27,724 bases of DNA from an uncultured Dorea sp. (GTDB lineage: Bacteria > Bacillota > Clostridia > Lachnospirales > Lachnospiraceae): positions 1 through 27,724 of the forward strand of contig CAJTQA010000045.1 of the NCBI GenBank assembly GCA_910578455.1, in the 5' to 3' direction. Every line of letters starts with the position of its first letter. Position 1 is the first letter of the stretch. The notes beneath the pieces are model-generated. The model made no database searches and had not been told where the DNA came from. It was given only the letters and a program-made list of their open reading frames with translations. Shown here one piece after another: positions 1-7,355 of this stretch. The position numbers were made by a program, and so were the translations under genes.

Positions 1-20
1 TCACATATTTCAAGTGCTCC

Positions 21-49
21 TTGTCAATTCCTGCCATGTCTGATAAACT
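21..49 (+). promoter_or_regulatory. Candidate SigA promoter of the YqeY-like gene
   Basis: A -35 TTGTCA at 21-26 is separated by 17 bp from a -10 TAAACT at 44-49. A TG dinucleotide at 41-42 gives it an extended -10 character. It lies about 50 bases upstream of the start at 96, which has a strong AAAGGAGG ribosome binding site. The call is by eye; the -10 matches only 4 of 6 consensus bases. Confidence 0.45.
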
Positions 50-95
50 AATACAGAAAACACGTGGGTAGCAACGAAAAAAGGAGGAACAAATC

Positions 96-542
96 ATGAG
101 TAAAATCGACGAAGTCAGAGCCGACATGGTGAAAGCTATGAAAGCCGGCGAAAAAGAAAAAAAGGACACGCTGTCGCTCCTTCTGTCCGCTCTGAAAAAT
201 AAAGCCATTGATAAAAGGGAAGAGCTGACTCCTGAGGAAGAAACCCAGGTTGTGCTCAAAGAGATCAAGCAGATAAAGGAGACTCTCGACATGACTCCCA
301 AAGACCGGGAGGATATCATCGCCGAATGCACGATGCGCCTCAATGTGCTCAGCGAGTACGCCCCAAAGATGATGACTGAGGCTGAGATACATGAAGTCAT
401 CAAAGCTGTCCTTAAAGAGGCCGGCATCCCGGCCCCCTCCCCGAAAGACAAAGGGAAGATCATGAAGGTGCTGATGCCAAAAGTAAAGGGAAAGGCTGAC
501 GGCAAGCTGGTAAATGACATCTTTACCACTTATCTCAGCTGA
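96..542 (+). CDS. YqeY/GatB-like domain protein
   Basis: The 148-residue protein matches the small stand-alone YqeY family (GatB_Yqey). It has an N-terminal helical part starting MSKIDEVRADMVKAMKAGEK and a C-terminal part with the family-typical run KDKGKIMKVLMPKVKGKADG. That C-terminal part resembles the tail domain of GatB, the tRNA-dependent amidotransferase subunit. The real function of free-standing YqeY is not settled; an RNA-binding or tRNA-related role is inference from the GatB similarity. Length is normal for the family, the ATG has a strong ribosome binding site, and it is one of only two plus-strand genes here. It converges on the PrsA-like gene, with a perfect 12-bp hairpin between them. 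Confidence 0.93.
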   Translation: MSKIDEVRADMVKAMKAGEKEKKDTLSLLLSALKNKAIDKREELTPEEETQVVLKEIKQIKETLDMTPKDREDIIAECTMRLNVLSEYAPKMMTEAEIHEVIKAVLKEAGIPAPSPKDKGKIMKVLMPKVKGKADGKLVNDIFTTYLS

Positions 543-557
543 TTCCCTTACAGATAT

Positions 558-587
558 CAAGCGCATGCCATATCCGGCATGCGCTTG
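558..587. terminator. Shared hairpin between convergent genes
   Basis: A perfect 12-bp inverted repeat (558-569 and 576-587) with a 6-base loop lies 16 bases after the YqeY-like stop and 28 bases before the end of the convergent lipoprotein gene. The T-tract is poor on both sides (TCTTAT on plus), so it may be a weak or bidirectional terminator, or an RNA 3'-end stabiliser. Confidence 0.6.
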
Positions 588-614
588 TCTTATACTCATC
601 TGTCACTGCATCCG

Positions 615-1691
615 TCAGTTGCCGGACGATGCATTGTCTTCTGCCTGGTCATCCGTCTTCACGTCATCCGCATAAGGATCCTTTTCCGACTGCTTCATCG
701 TAACTCCCAGACGGTTGAAGTCAATCTTTTTCCATGCTTTCTTATTGACGTCCGTCTTCGCCTTATCCATCCATTCTTCCGTGACTTCGGCAAAGAGGTC
801 GTTCTCCCTGCCAGTGATGATCTCCTGTTTTTTCGACTCTGTGGCATCTTTGTCATGAAGGCTCGCAACCCGGGCGACATAGCATCCTGCCTCCGCCTCG
901 ACGACATCCGTCACTTCCTTCTCCTTCAGTGCATCCGCAGCCTTTACAAGCTCTGCATTTGGAACCGTCGCCTCAGCGTCAAAGCTGGCCGTCTCTACTT
1001 CCAGGCTCTGCTCCTGTGCAAGCTCTGAAAATTTCTTTTGATCCGCTTTTGCGCTCTTCGCAAACGCATCTGCCTGCTCCCTTACCGCTTTTTTCTCGTC
1101 GTCCGTCATATCGGAAGAACTGCCGTCCTCCCCGGTCTTCTGATAGGAGAACATTACGTACTCCATGCTCTTTTGGTTTGCCTCCTCGTCAGATACGTTC
1201 CGGTCTGTTCCCTCTATGATCTTATCCCGCATCTTCTGCTCGACCGCCATCAGCGTCATCACACGCTCCACGGTCTCTGTGCCGGACATAAGCTTTTCCT
1301 TATTCTCAAGCGGATTGTCCTCGTCAAATTCCTTTGCCGCTTTCCGGATGACCTCTTTCTCCGCATCGGAAACCGCCACATTGTACTCTTCCATATGCTG
1401 CTCCAGAACAAGCATCCTCTTCAGATCCTCCTGAATGGACGACTTTACGGATTCCTCGTAAGTCTTTCCTTTTTCCGCCTCCGTATTCCACATATTCTCG
1501 CCCATGTATGCGCCATAATATGTCTCATACTGAGCCTGCGTATATCTTGCGTAAAAGTTTGCCACGTCGGCCGTAAGTTCCGAATCATTTACCTTAAGAA
1601 CCACTTCGCCGGCTTTCAGCGAACTGCATCCTGCAAGGGAAACCGTGGAGAGCATCATTGCCGCGGCAATCAACAACAATCTTTTTTTCAT
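615..1691 (-). CDS. PrsA/SurA-like lipoprotein, probable extracytoplasmic foldase
   Basis: The 358-residue protein begins with a lipoprotein signal peptide: MKKR, a hydrophobic stretch and the lipobox L-A-G-C with Cys22 as the predicted lipidated residue. It should be anchored to the outer face of the membrane. The body resembles the SurA_N/PrsA family: a helical N-terminal chaperone-like region (about 30-190), then a region (about 200-310) at the position of a parvulin-type peptidyl-prolyl isomerase. I see no clear parvulin catalytic signature in it. The last 30 residues are acidic, polar and probably disordered. It follows pth and mfd, as foldase genes often do in Lachnospiraceae, and has its own promoter in the end of mfd. 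A chaperone role is likely; isomerase activity is uncertain. Confidence 0.82.
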   Translation of the reverse strand: MKKRLLLIAAAMMLSTVSLAGCSSLKAGEVVLKVNDSELTADVANFYARYTQAQYETYYGAYMGENMWNTEAEKGKTYEESVKSSIQEDLKRMLVLEQHMEEYNVAVSDAEKEVIRKAAKEFDEDNPLENKEKLMSGTETVERVMTLMAVEQKMRDKIIEGTDRNVSDEEANQKSMEYVMFSYQKTGEDGSSSDMTDDEKKAVREQADAFAKSAKADQKKFSELAQEQSLEVETASFDAEATVPNAELVKAADALKEKEVTDVVEAEAGCYVARVASLHDKDATESKKQEIITGRENDLFAEVTEEWMDKAKTDVNKKAWKKIDFNRLGVTMKQSEKDPYADDVKTDDQAEDNASSGN

Positions 1692-1727
1692 AACAACCTA
1701 TCCTCCTTGGTACCTGTTAACTAATTC

Positions 1728-1756
1728 ATTATACATTTTTTCCGCTACTCAATCAA
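1728..1756 (-). promoter_or_regulatory. SigA-type promoter of the PrsA-like gene
   Basis: On the minus strand, -35 TTGATT (1756-1751) and a perfect -10 TATAAT (1733-1728) are exactly 17 bp apart. The -35 lies inside the last codons of mfd. The predicted transcript would start near 1721 and enter the lipoprotein gene after its AAGGAGG site. This suggests the lipoprotein is expressed independently of pth-mfd. Confidence 0.6.
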
Positions 1757-4700
1757 TCCCTTTATTTCATTTAACACATTTTTCACAACCCGGACCGCAT
1801 CCTGCTGCCCGTTTTTGCTGTTTCTCCTCAGCTCGCGGTACACAAAGCAGGTTCCGCCATCCCCTGCCTTTAAGGTCAGCGCCCCCCTGTATCTCTCAAT
1901 CAGCCCGGGAATCCTCTCCGGGCAGACTTTCGCGCTCTCAAGCATGGCAAATGTAAAGGTGTCTCCCTTTTGCTCCACCGCCGTAATATACGCCCGGTGA
2001 GCCTGCGCCTTTAAAACCGCCACTTCCAGGAGCTTTTCCACTTTTTTTGGGATATCTCCGAAACGATCTGTCAGCTCGTCCGTCATATCCTCCATCTCTT
2101 CCTCTGTCTCAATTGCCGCAATCCGTTTATAGATGTCCAGTTTCTGATACTCGTTTGAAATATAGCTGTCGGGAATATACGCGTCTACATTCAGGTCAAT
2201 GGCGGTGGCATAGTCTTCCTCCTCCGATTCCCCCTTGAGGAACCGCACCGCCTCATTCAGCATCTTGCAGTAGAGGTCGTACCCTACCGCCTCCATATGC
2301 CCGTGCTGCTCCGCTCCCAGAAGGTTTCCCGCGCCGCGGATCTCAAGGTCGCGCATGGCAATCTTAATCCCGGAGCCAAGATCTGTAAATTCCCTGATCG
2401 CCGCAAGCCTTTTTTCCGCTACCTCTTTTAGCAGCTTATCCCTCCGGTAAAGGAGGAACGCGTATGCCATGCGGTTAGAGCGCCCCACCCTTCCCCTGAG
2501 CTGGTAGAGCTGCGACAGACCCAGACGGTCAGCGTCATGGATGATCATTGTATTCACGTTGGAGATGTCAAGCCCTGTCTCGATAATAGTGGTGGACACA
2601 AGCACGTCGATATCGCCGTTTATGAAATCGCACATGATCCGCTCAAGCTCATGCTCCCTCATCTGCCCGTGAGCGTATGCCACCGTAAGCTCCGGCACCA
2701 GCTTCTGCACGTTCGCCGTGACTTCCTTGATATCTTCCACACGATTATATACATAATACACCTGCCCCTGCCTGGCGCACTCCCGCTCAATGGCCTCCCT
2801 CACCATCTCGTCATTGTATTCCATGACATAAGTCTGGATCGGCATCCGCTCTCCCGGAGCCTCCTCCAGGACGCTCATATCCCGGATCCCGATGAGGCTC
2901 ATATGGAGCGTCCGTGGAATAGGAGTCGCCGTCAGCGTCATCACATCCACGTTATCTTTCATCTTTTTTATCTTTTCCTTGTGCTGTACGCCGAAACGCT
3001 GCTCCTCGTCAATGATGAGCAGGCCAAGGTCCTTAAATTTCAAATCATCTCCCAGCACCCTGTGGGTTCCGATCACGATATCCACAAGTCCCTTTTTCAA
3101 GTCCTCCACCGTCTTTTTCTGCTGCACCCCCGTGCGGAATCTGCACATCAGATCCACCCGCACCGGGAAGTCACGCATTCTCTGCAAAAACGTATTGTAA
3201 TGCTGCTGCGCCAGTATCGTCGTGGGCACGAGGTACACCACCTGCTTATCTTCCTGTACCGCCTTAAACGCCGCACGAATGGCAATCTCCGTCTTTCCGT
3301 AGCCTACGTCGCCGCATATCAGGCGGTCCATAATCTTTTTGCTCTGCATATCCCGCTTCACCGCCTCGATGGCAAGGAGCTGGTCTTCCGTCTCCTCAAA
3401 AGGGAACATCTCCTCAAATTCCCGCTGCCATACCGTATCCTCCCCGTACTGGTAGCCTTCCTTCTTCTGCCGCGCCGCGTAAAGCTCCACCAGGTCTTTC
3501 GCGATTTCCTTCACCGCGCTCTTTACACGGCTCTTTGTCCGTTTCCACTCCTGCCCGCCTAGGCGGTTCAGCTTCGGCTTTCTGGCATCCGCCCCGGCGT
3601 ACTTCTGGATCAGGTCAAGCTGGGTGGCGGGAATATAAAGGTTGCCCCCCTTGGCATAGGATATCTTCATATAGTCTTTGGATATCTTATCTACCTCTAT
3701 CTTTTCAATCCCCTGATAGATCCCCAGCCCGTGGCTTTCATGCACGACATAATCCCCGGGGCGCAGTTCTGCAAAGCTCTGGATCTTCCTGCCCTCATAG
3801 GTGCGGCGTTTCTTTTTCTTTTTTGCCTTTCCGAAAATATCTGTCTCCGAAATGACCGTGAACTTAAGGTGCGGGTACTCATACCCCTCCGCCACATGGC
3901 CATAGACCGTCATGATCTCCCCCGGCCTCACTTCCCGCTCCGTATCGTCGCTGTAAAAGCTGCTGAGGTTATAGTCTCTCAAATCTTCCGCCAGCCGTTT
4001 CGCCCTCGTCCGGGAGCCGGACATCAGCACAACCCTGTATCCGTTTCTCTTCAGCCGCTTAAGGTCCTGGGTCAGCAGCTCAAAGCTGTTGTTATAGGAG
4101 CTTACGCTTCTCGTCTGGATTCCGAACGTCCTCCTCACCTCAAACTCCTTAAGGCGCATCTCAAGAGCGGAAAATCCGATGCTGCTGTAAGTATTGATAA
4201 GAGCCGCCACCTCTTTAGCCGTATAAAGCCTTGCCTCAGCATCCGTCACCTCATAGCCGCTCTCGACCCTGCGTTTCTGCGCCTCCGTAAATTCTTCCTC
4301 CACGCCCCTTCCTTTCTCTAAAAGGCGGGCCGGCTCATCCAGGAAAATCAGCGTTTCATCCCTTCCGAAGTATTCCAGGAAGGATATGCCTCTCTCCCCC
4401 TCCTCCGGGAACTCCGCTGCCGGGTAGATCATAATCTCCGAAAGATTCTCAACAGACCTCTGGGATTCCGGGTCAAAGCTGCGGATCGAATCCACCTCAT
4501 CCCCCCACAGCTCGATCCTGACAGGCTGCTCCTCCGTAAGCGGGTACACGTCCAGTATGCCACCCCGCACTGCAAACTGCCCCGGACCCGCGATCTGCGC
4601 CTCTCTCTCATAGCCGTTTCTCACAAGCCTCTCCGTAAGCTCTGCCATGTCAACGGACGAATCGCTGCCGATGCGGATGACCCTCCCTGCCAGCGCCTCC

Positions 4701-5086
4701 TTCGGCGCAAGAAGATCCATAAGGGCGTCAAAACTTGTGACGATGGTCACCGGCTCTCCCATACATGCCAGGCGCAGCACCTTCATCCTCTCGCTCACCA
4801 GCTCCTTGCTGCGAAGATCCGCCTGGTAAAACAGCAGATCTTTTGCCGGATACAGATAGGTGTCCGCATCCAGGAAATGATACTCTTCGTAAACCTGTTT
4901 CGCCGCCGGCTCGCTGTAACAGACGATAACCCTGTATTTACAGCCGTCGCCCAGCGCATACATCATATGTGTCTTCTGGGAGTTCACGCAGCCGCACAGC
5001 CTTGCCATCCCTGCCTTTTCCCGTCTGATCTTATACAGTTCCTCAAATTCCGCCAGCTCCCTGAGCGGCTCCGATAACGCCCGCAC
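1745..5086 (-). CDS. mfd: Transcription-repair coupling factor Mfd
   Basis: The 1113-residue protein is full length for Mfd, the ATP-driven translocase that removes RNA polymerase stalled at DNA lesions and recruits UvrA. In order it shows a UvrB-like N-terminal module (to about 340), a CarD-like RNA polymerase interaction domain (about 455-520, including ELRPGDYVVHESHGLGIYQG), then the RecG-type helicase core. The core has Walker A GDVGYGKTE at about 592-600, Walker B box DEEQ at about 690 and TATPIPRTLHMS, followed by the C-terminal TRCF domain. The start is a GTG with AAGGAGG eight bases upstream, placed across the 3' end of pth; only two bases separate the genes, so translation is probably coupled. 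Confidence 0.97.
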   Translation of the reverse strand: MRALSEPLRELAEFEELYKIRREKAGMARLCGCVNSQKTHMMYALGDGCKYRVIVCYSEPAAKQVYEEYHFLDADTYLYPAKDLLFYQADLRSKELVSERMKVLRLACMGEPVTIVTSFDALMDLLAPKEALAGRVIRIGSDSSVDMAELTERLVRNGYEREAQIAGPGQFAVRGGILDVYPLTEEQPVRIELWGDEVDSIRSFDPESQRSVENLSEIMIYPAAEFPEEGERGISFLEYFGRDETLIFLDEPARLLEKGRGVEEEFTEAQKRRVESGYEVTDAEARLYTAKEVAALINTYSSIGFSALEMRLKEFEVRRTFGIQTRSVSSYNNSFELLTQDLKRLKRNGYRVVLMSGSRTRAKRLAEDLRDYNLSSFYSDDTEREVRPGEIMTVYGHVAEGYEYPHLKFTVISETDIFGKAKKKKKRRTYEGRKIQSFAELRPGDYVVHESHGLGIYQGIEKIEVDKISKDYMKISYAKGGNLYIPATQLDLIQKYAGADARKPKLNRLGGQEWKRTKSRVKSAVKEIAKDLVELYAARQKKEGYQYGEDTVWQREFEEMFPFEETEDQLLAIEAVKRDMQSKKIMDRLICGDVGYGKTEIAIRAAFKAVQEDKQVVYLVPTTILAQQHYNTFLQRMRDFPVRVDLMCRFRTGVQQKKTVEDLKKGLVDIVIGTHRVLGDDLKFKDLGLLIIDEEQRFGVQHKEKIKKMKDNVDVMTLTATPIPRTLHMSLIGIRDMSVLEEAPGERMPIQTYVMEYNDEMVREAIERECARQGQVYYVYNRVEDIKEVTANVQKLVPELTVAYAHGQMREHELERIMCDFINGDIDVLVSTTIIETGLDISNVNTMIIHDADRLGLSQLYQLRGRVGRSNRMAYAFLLYRRDKLLKEVAEKRLAAIREFTDLGSGIKIAMRDLEIRGAGNLLGAEQHGHMEAVGYDLYCKMLNEAVRFLKGESEEEDYATAIDLNVDAYIPDSYISNEYQKLDIYKRIAAIETEEEMEDMTDELTDRFGDIPKKVEKLLEVAVLKAQAHRAYITAVEQKGDTFTFAMLESAKVCPERIPGLIERYRGALTLKAGDGGTCFVYRELRRNSKNGQQDAVRVVKNVLNEIKGLIE

Positions 5087-5088
5087 CT

Positions 5089-5673
5089 TTACGCCTCCTT
5101 CGGTTTCACTTTCCTGTTATATTCATTCATAGCTGCGTCGGTGCCTCCATTTAGCATCATGCCCACAGCTTTTACGCAGTTTTCGTACCCCTCTTCCATC
5201 TGCTCCCTCTCCGCTTTTGTAAAATGGCCCAATACATAATCTGCCAGGTCATATTTCTTCGGTTTTTCGCCTACCCCTATCTTGACCCTCATAAAAACAT
5301 CGGTGCCAAGATGCTGGATGATGCTCTTAATCCCGTTGTGCCCCCCTGCGCTGCCTTTCTTCCGGATCCTTAGCTGCCCTATATCAAGGCTCACGTCGTC
5401 ATAGAGGACGATAAGCTCCTCTTCTTCGTCAATCTTATAATAATCCGCAAGGCTCCTTATGCTCTCGCCGCTTAAGTTCATATAAGTCTGAGGTTTCGCA
5501 AGGATTGCCTTGTGCCCCTCAATGATTCCTTTTCCAATGAGCGCGCGCCCTTTCCTTGTATCTACCGCTATATTATATTTGTCCGCAAGCAGATCTATAA
5601 CGTCAAATCCCACATTATGCCTCGTTCCCTCATACCGAAGGGTCGGATTTCCAAGGCCTGCAATAATAAACAT
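5089..5673 (-). CDS. pth: Peptidyl-tRNA hydrolase
   Basis: The 194-residue protein hydrolyses peptidyl-tRNA released during translation and recycles the tRNA in the cytoplasm. The N-terminus carries the family signature LGNPTLRYEGTRHNVGF with Asn9 and the catalytic His19. The downstream motifs VLYDDVSLDIG and GSAGGHNGIKSI complete the active site and substrate groove. Length is standard. It is the first gene of pth-mfd, a pairing conserved in Bacillota. The start ATG has a modest GGGGTG ribosome binding site. Confidence 0.96.
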   Translation of the reverse strand: MFIIAGLGNPTLRYEGTRHNVGFDVIDLLADKYNIAVDTRKGRALIGKGIIEGHKAILAKPQTYMNLSGESIRSLADYYKIDEEEELIVLYDDVSLDIGQLRIRKKGSAGGHNGIKSIIQHLGTDVFMRVKIGVGEKPKKYDLADYVLGHFTKAEREQMEEGYENCVKAVGMMLNGGTDAAMNEYNRKVKPKEA

Positions 5674-5700
5674 TTTCTCACCCCATTTTTTCTCTTCTAC

Positions 5701-5729
5701 ATTCTACAGGAAAGCCTGCGTTTTGTCAC
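5701..5729 (-). promoter_or_regulatory. Candidate SigA promoter of pth-mfd
   Basis: On the minus strand, -35 GTGACA (5729-5724) and -10 TAGAAT (5706-5701) are 17 bp apart; each matches consensus at 5 of 6 bases. The predicted start near 5694 leaves about 20 bases before the pth ATG. It lies back-to-back with the SigE-type promoter of the divergent gene. Confidence 0.55.
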
Positions 5730-5755
5730 GCACATTTCACTCCAAAAATACCGGC

Positions 5756-5784
5756 GCATAATTTTATCCGTTCCTTCATACATT
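5756..5784 (+). promoter_or_regulatory. SigE-type (mother-cell) promoter of the FMN_bind-like gene
   Basis: GCATAAT at 5756-5762 matches the SigE -35 consensus KMATATT at 6 of 7 bases. CATACATT at 5777-5784 fits the SigE -10 consensus CATACANT completely. The spacer is 14 bp, within the known 13-15 bp range. It lies about 40 bases upstream of the gene at 5824, and I found no convincing SigA promoter on this strand in the gap. The consensus is from Bacillus subtilis SigE; use in this organism is inferred. Confidence 0.6.
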
Positions 5785-5823
5785 ATAGAGAACACCATTC
5801 CAAGGACTTTTAAGGAGGACACT

Positions 5824-6258
5824 ATGAGTTCCAGAACAAAAATCGTCGTACTGCATATGAAAGAAATTGTATACACTGCCGTTTTCGCAGTTTTAGCAAT
5901 AGTATTGGTCGCACTGTTAATCTTTATGTTCCGCCCGAGGCACGAGGAGGCCTCCGCAGATGTTGAAAAATACATTCCGGGCATCTACACCTCGACGGTG
6001 ACCCTTAACAACACCGCTCTTGAAGTGGAGGTCACCGTGGATGAATCGCATATCAACTCCATCCGTTTCTCAAATCTCGATGAGGCGGTAACTACCATGT
6101 ATCCTCTCATCCAGCCTACCATCGAGGACATCGCCGAGCAGGTTTATGACAATCAGTCTCTTGAAAACCTTGAATATTCAAGCGACCATCCCTACACTTC
6201 CCAGATTATTGCGGAAGCGATTGACGAAGCCTTAGAAAAAGCCATAGCCGCCAAATAG
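5824..6258 (+). CDS. Membrane-anchored FMN_bind-like protein, candidate sporulation gene
   Basis: The 144-residue protein has one N-terminal membrane segment (about 17-36) and a 105-residue domain predicted outside the cytoplasm. From residue 53 the pattern GIYTSTVTLNNTALEVEVTV, then an Ile-rich strand, and a C-terminal YTSQIIAEAIDEALEKA, resembles the FMN_bind fold (as in RnfG/NqrC). In that family a threonine in an S-G-A-T motif is covalently flavinylated. Here the corresponding stretch reads SSDHPYTS, so covalent FMN is doubtful. The start at 5824 is chosen because TAAGGAGGA sits 5-11 bases upstream; a longer reading to 5512 would run into pth on the other strand. The SigE-type promoter suggests mother-cell expression. 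Function unknown. Confidence 0.72.
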   Translation: MSSRTKIVVLHMKEIVYTAVFAVLAIVLVALLIFMFRPRHEEASADVEKYIPGIYTSTVTLNNTALEVEVTVDESHINSIRFSNLDEAVTTMYPLIQPTIEDIAEQVYDNQSLENLEYSSDHPYTSQIIAEAIDEALEKAIAAK

Positions 6259-6276
6259 GCAGCTATGGCTTTTTTA
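6236..6276. terminator. Bidirectional intrinsic terminator
   Basis: AAAAAGCCATAGC (6236-6248) pairs with GCTATGGCTTTTT (6262-6274) around a 13-base loop containing the stop codon of the plus-strand gene. A T-run follows on plus. On minus the same hairpin is followed by CTTTTTC, so it can also end the transcript of the small acidic gene whose stop is at 6279. Confidence 0.85.
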
Positions 6277-6278
6277 TA

Positions 6279-6542
6279 TCAGCCCTCTACGATTAAATAT
6301 CTTCCGCCCGGGACGGCAAACACTTCCGAGGCTTCCTCAAGCTCCTCCGCCGACATACCGTCCACGTCAAGCCCTTCTTCCTCCAGAAATTCCCGCACTT
6401 CGTCGATGCTGTTTACAACTGCCGCCATGCAGTCCTCCAGGAAGGCCTCCGCCTCCTCAAGCGTCTCCGCAACCGGCTCGTCGAACAGCCTGGACTGGCT
6501 TTTCAAAAAGGCTCTCAGGCATTCTTCATCATACTCATACAT
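6279..6542 (-). CDS. Small acidic protein of unknown function
   Basis: I do not recognise the family of this 87-residue protein. It starts MYEYDEECLR, has no signal peptide or membrane segment, and is strongly acidic: Glu and Asp make up roughly a third of the chain, concentrated in predicted helices at about 28-75. It ends in a short, probably beta-like VPGGRYLIVEG. The start is fixed by AAGGAGG nine bases upstream. It lies 32 bases after the HAD phosphatase gene and probably shares its transcript; the shared bidirectional terminator closes the unit. A small cytosolic binding or regulatory protein is possible, but nothing supports a specific role. Confidence 0.75.
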   Translation of the reverse strand: MYEYDEECLRAFLKSQSRLFDEPVAETLEEAEAFLEDCMAAVVNSIDEVREFLEEEGLDVDGMSAEELEEASEVFAVPGGRYLIVEG

Positions 6543-6574
6543 CTCTGACTGTCCTCCTTTCTTTTCTATGATTT

Positions 6575-7225
6575 TTAAATCAATCCCAGTAACTCTTCCG
6601 GGCTGCGGATGATAAGAGACGCTCCTGCCGCCCTCAGCTGATCCTCCGTCCGAAATCCCCACGCTACGCTGACGGTCTTTGTTCCGGCAGCGGCTCCTGT
6701 CGCCACGTCCACCTCCGAATCTCCCACATACAGGCACTCTTCCTTTGATACGCCAAGTTTTTCAAGGATCGCATAAATCCCCTCCGGCGAAGGCTTTCTT
6801 GGAATCCCTTCCTGCTGGCCCTGCAAAGCGTCAAAGACGTCTCCTACAAAGATTTCCTGCGCCACCTTGACCGTCTGCCTGTGGGGCTTATTTGACAGCA
6901 CTGCCAGTTTTACTTCTTTTTCTTTTAGTTTCTCTATCATCCGTTCAATCCCGCGGTAGGCTGTTACATGATATGTACAGTTTTCGTCAAATATTCTCCC
7001 GTATATCTCCATCGCCTCGTTAAGCCGGTCCGCATCCGTGTCCCCGGCAGCGCGCAGAGCCTTGTCAAGAAGATATTTTGCCCCGTTTCCCACAAAACTC
7101 TGGCACTGCGCTTTCGTGATGGGCTTAAGCCCCATCTCCTTAAGCGTCTCCCCCACAGAATACGCCAGCGAGTCGATCGTATCCGTAAGCGTTCCGTCCA
7201 GGTCAAATATACATGCTTTTATCAT
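6575..7225 (-). CDS. HAD-family hydrolase, phosphoglycolate-phosphatase-like
   Basis: The 216-residue protein has the complete haloacid dehalogenase set. Motif I is DLDGTLTDT with the nucleophile Asp8 and acid/base Asp10, motif II is VLSNKPH, motif III is the lysine in PRKPSPEGI, and motif IV is VGDSEVDVATG. The helical cap lies between motifs I and II (about 18-80), placing it in the Gph/PgmB subgroup of small-phosphoester phosphatases. The exact substrate cannot be read from sequence; phosphoglycolate or a sugar phosphate is likely. The ATG has GGAGGAG seven bases upstream. It has its own promoter behind the sigG terminator and leads into the small acidic gene. Confidence 0.88.
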   Translation of the reverse strand: MIKACIFDLDGTLTDTIDSLAYSVGETLKEMGLKPITKAQCQSFVGNGAKYLLDKALRAAGDTDADRLNEAMEIYGRIFDENCTYHVTAYRGIERMIEKLKEKEVKLAVLSNKPHRQTVKVAQEIFVGDVFDALQGQQEGIPRKPSPEGIYAILEKLGVSKEECLYVGDSEVDVATGAAAGTKTVSVAWGFRTEDQLRAAGASLIIRSPEELLGLI

Positions 7226-7248
7226 AGTCTGTCTCCTCCGTCAGAATC

Positions 7249-7277
7249 ATAATAGTATGAACCGGAAAAAATTTCAA
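7249..7277 (-). promoter_or_regulatory. SigA-type promoter of the HAD phosphatase gene
   Basis: On the minus strand, -35 TTGAAA (7277-7272) and -10 TATTAT (7254-7249) are 17 bp apart, each 5 of 6 to consensus. The -35 begins at the base next to the sigG terminator stem, so terminator and promoter are packed end to end. Confidence 0.6.
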
Positions 7278-7305
7278 GAGGCTGCCTGCAAAAAATGGCA
7301 GCCTC
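7278..7305 (-). terminator. Probable terminator after sigG
   Basis: A 9-bp stem (GAGGCTGCC at 7278-7286 with GGCAGCCTC at 7297-7305) and a 10-base loop lie about 50 bases past the sigG stop. Downstream on minus the sequence runs TTGAAATTTTTT, a delayed T-tract, so the strength is uncertain. Confidence 0.6.
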
Positions 7306-7355
7306 CCGTATAAACCTGTGCGGGCAGCATAAATTTGATTTCGGCTTCTCCTGCC

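Noticed and set aside
1038..1724. A 228-codon plus-strand frame opposite the PrsA-like gene
   Set aside because: The minus-strand frame has a lipobox, ribosome binding site and promoter; this one has none of these.
2537..3562. A 341-codon open frame on the plus strand opposite mfd
   Set aside because: It lies wholly antisense to a clear, full-length mfd, lacks a ribosome binding site and has a His/Leu/Arg-rich composition typical of a shadow frame.
6543..6737. Longer N-terminus for the small acidic protein
   Set aside because: The extension overlaps the HAD gene in another frame and is Gly/Arg-rich, unlike the acidic body; the ribosome binding site fits ATG 6542.
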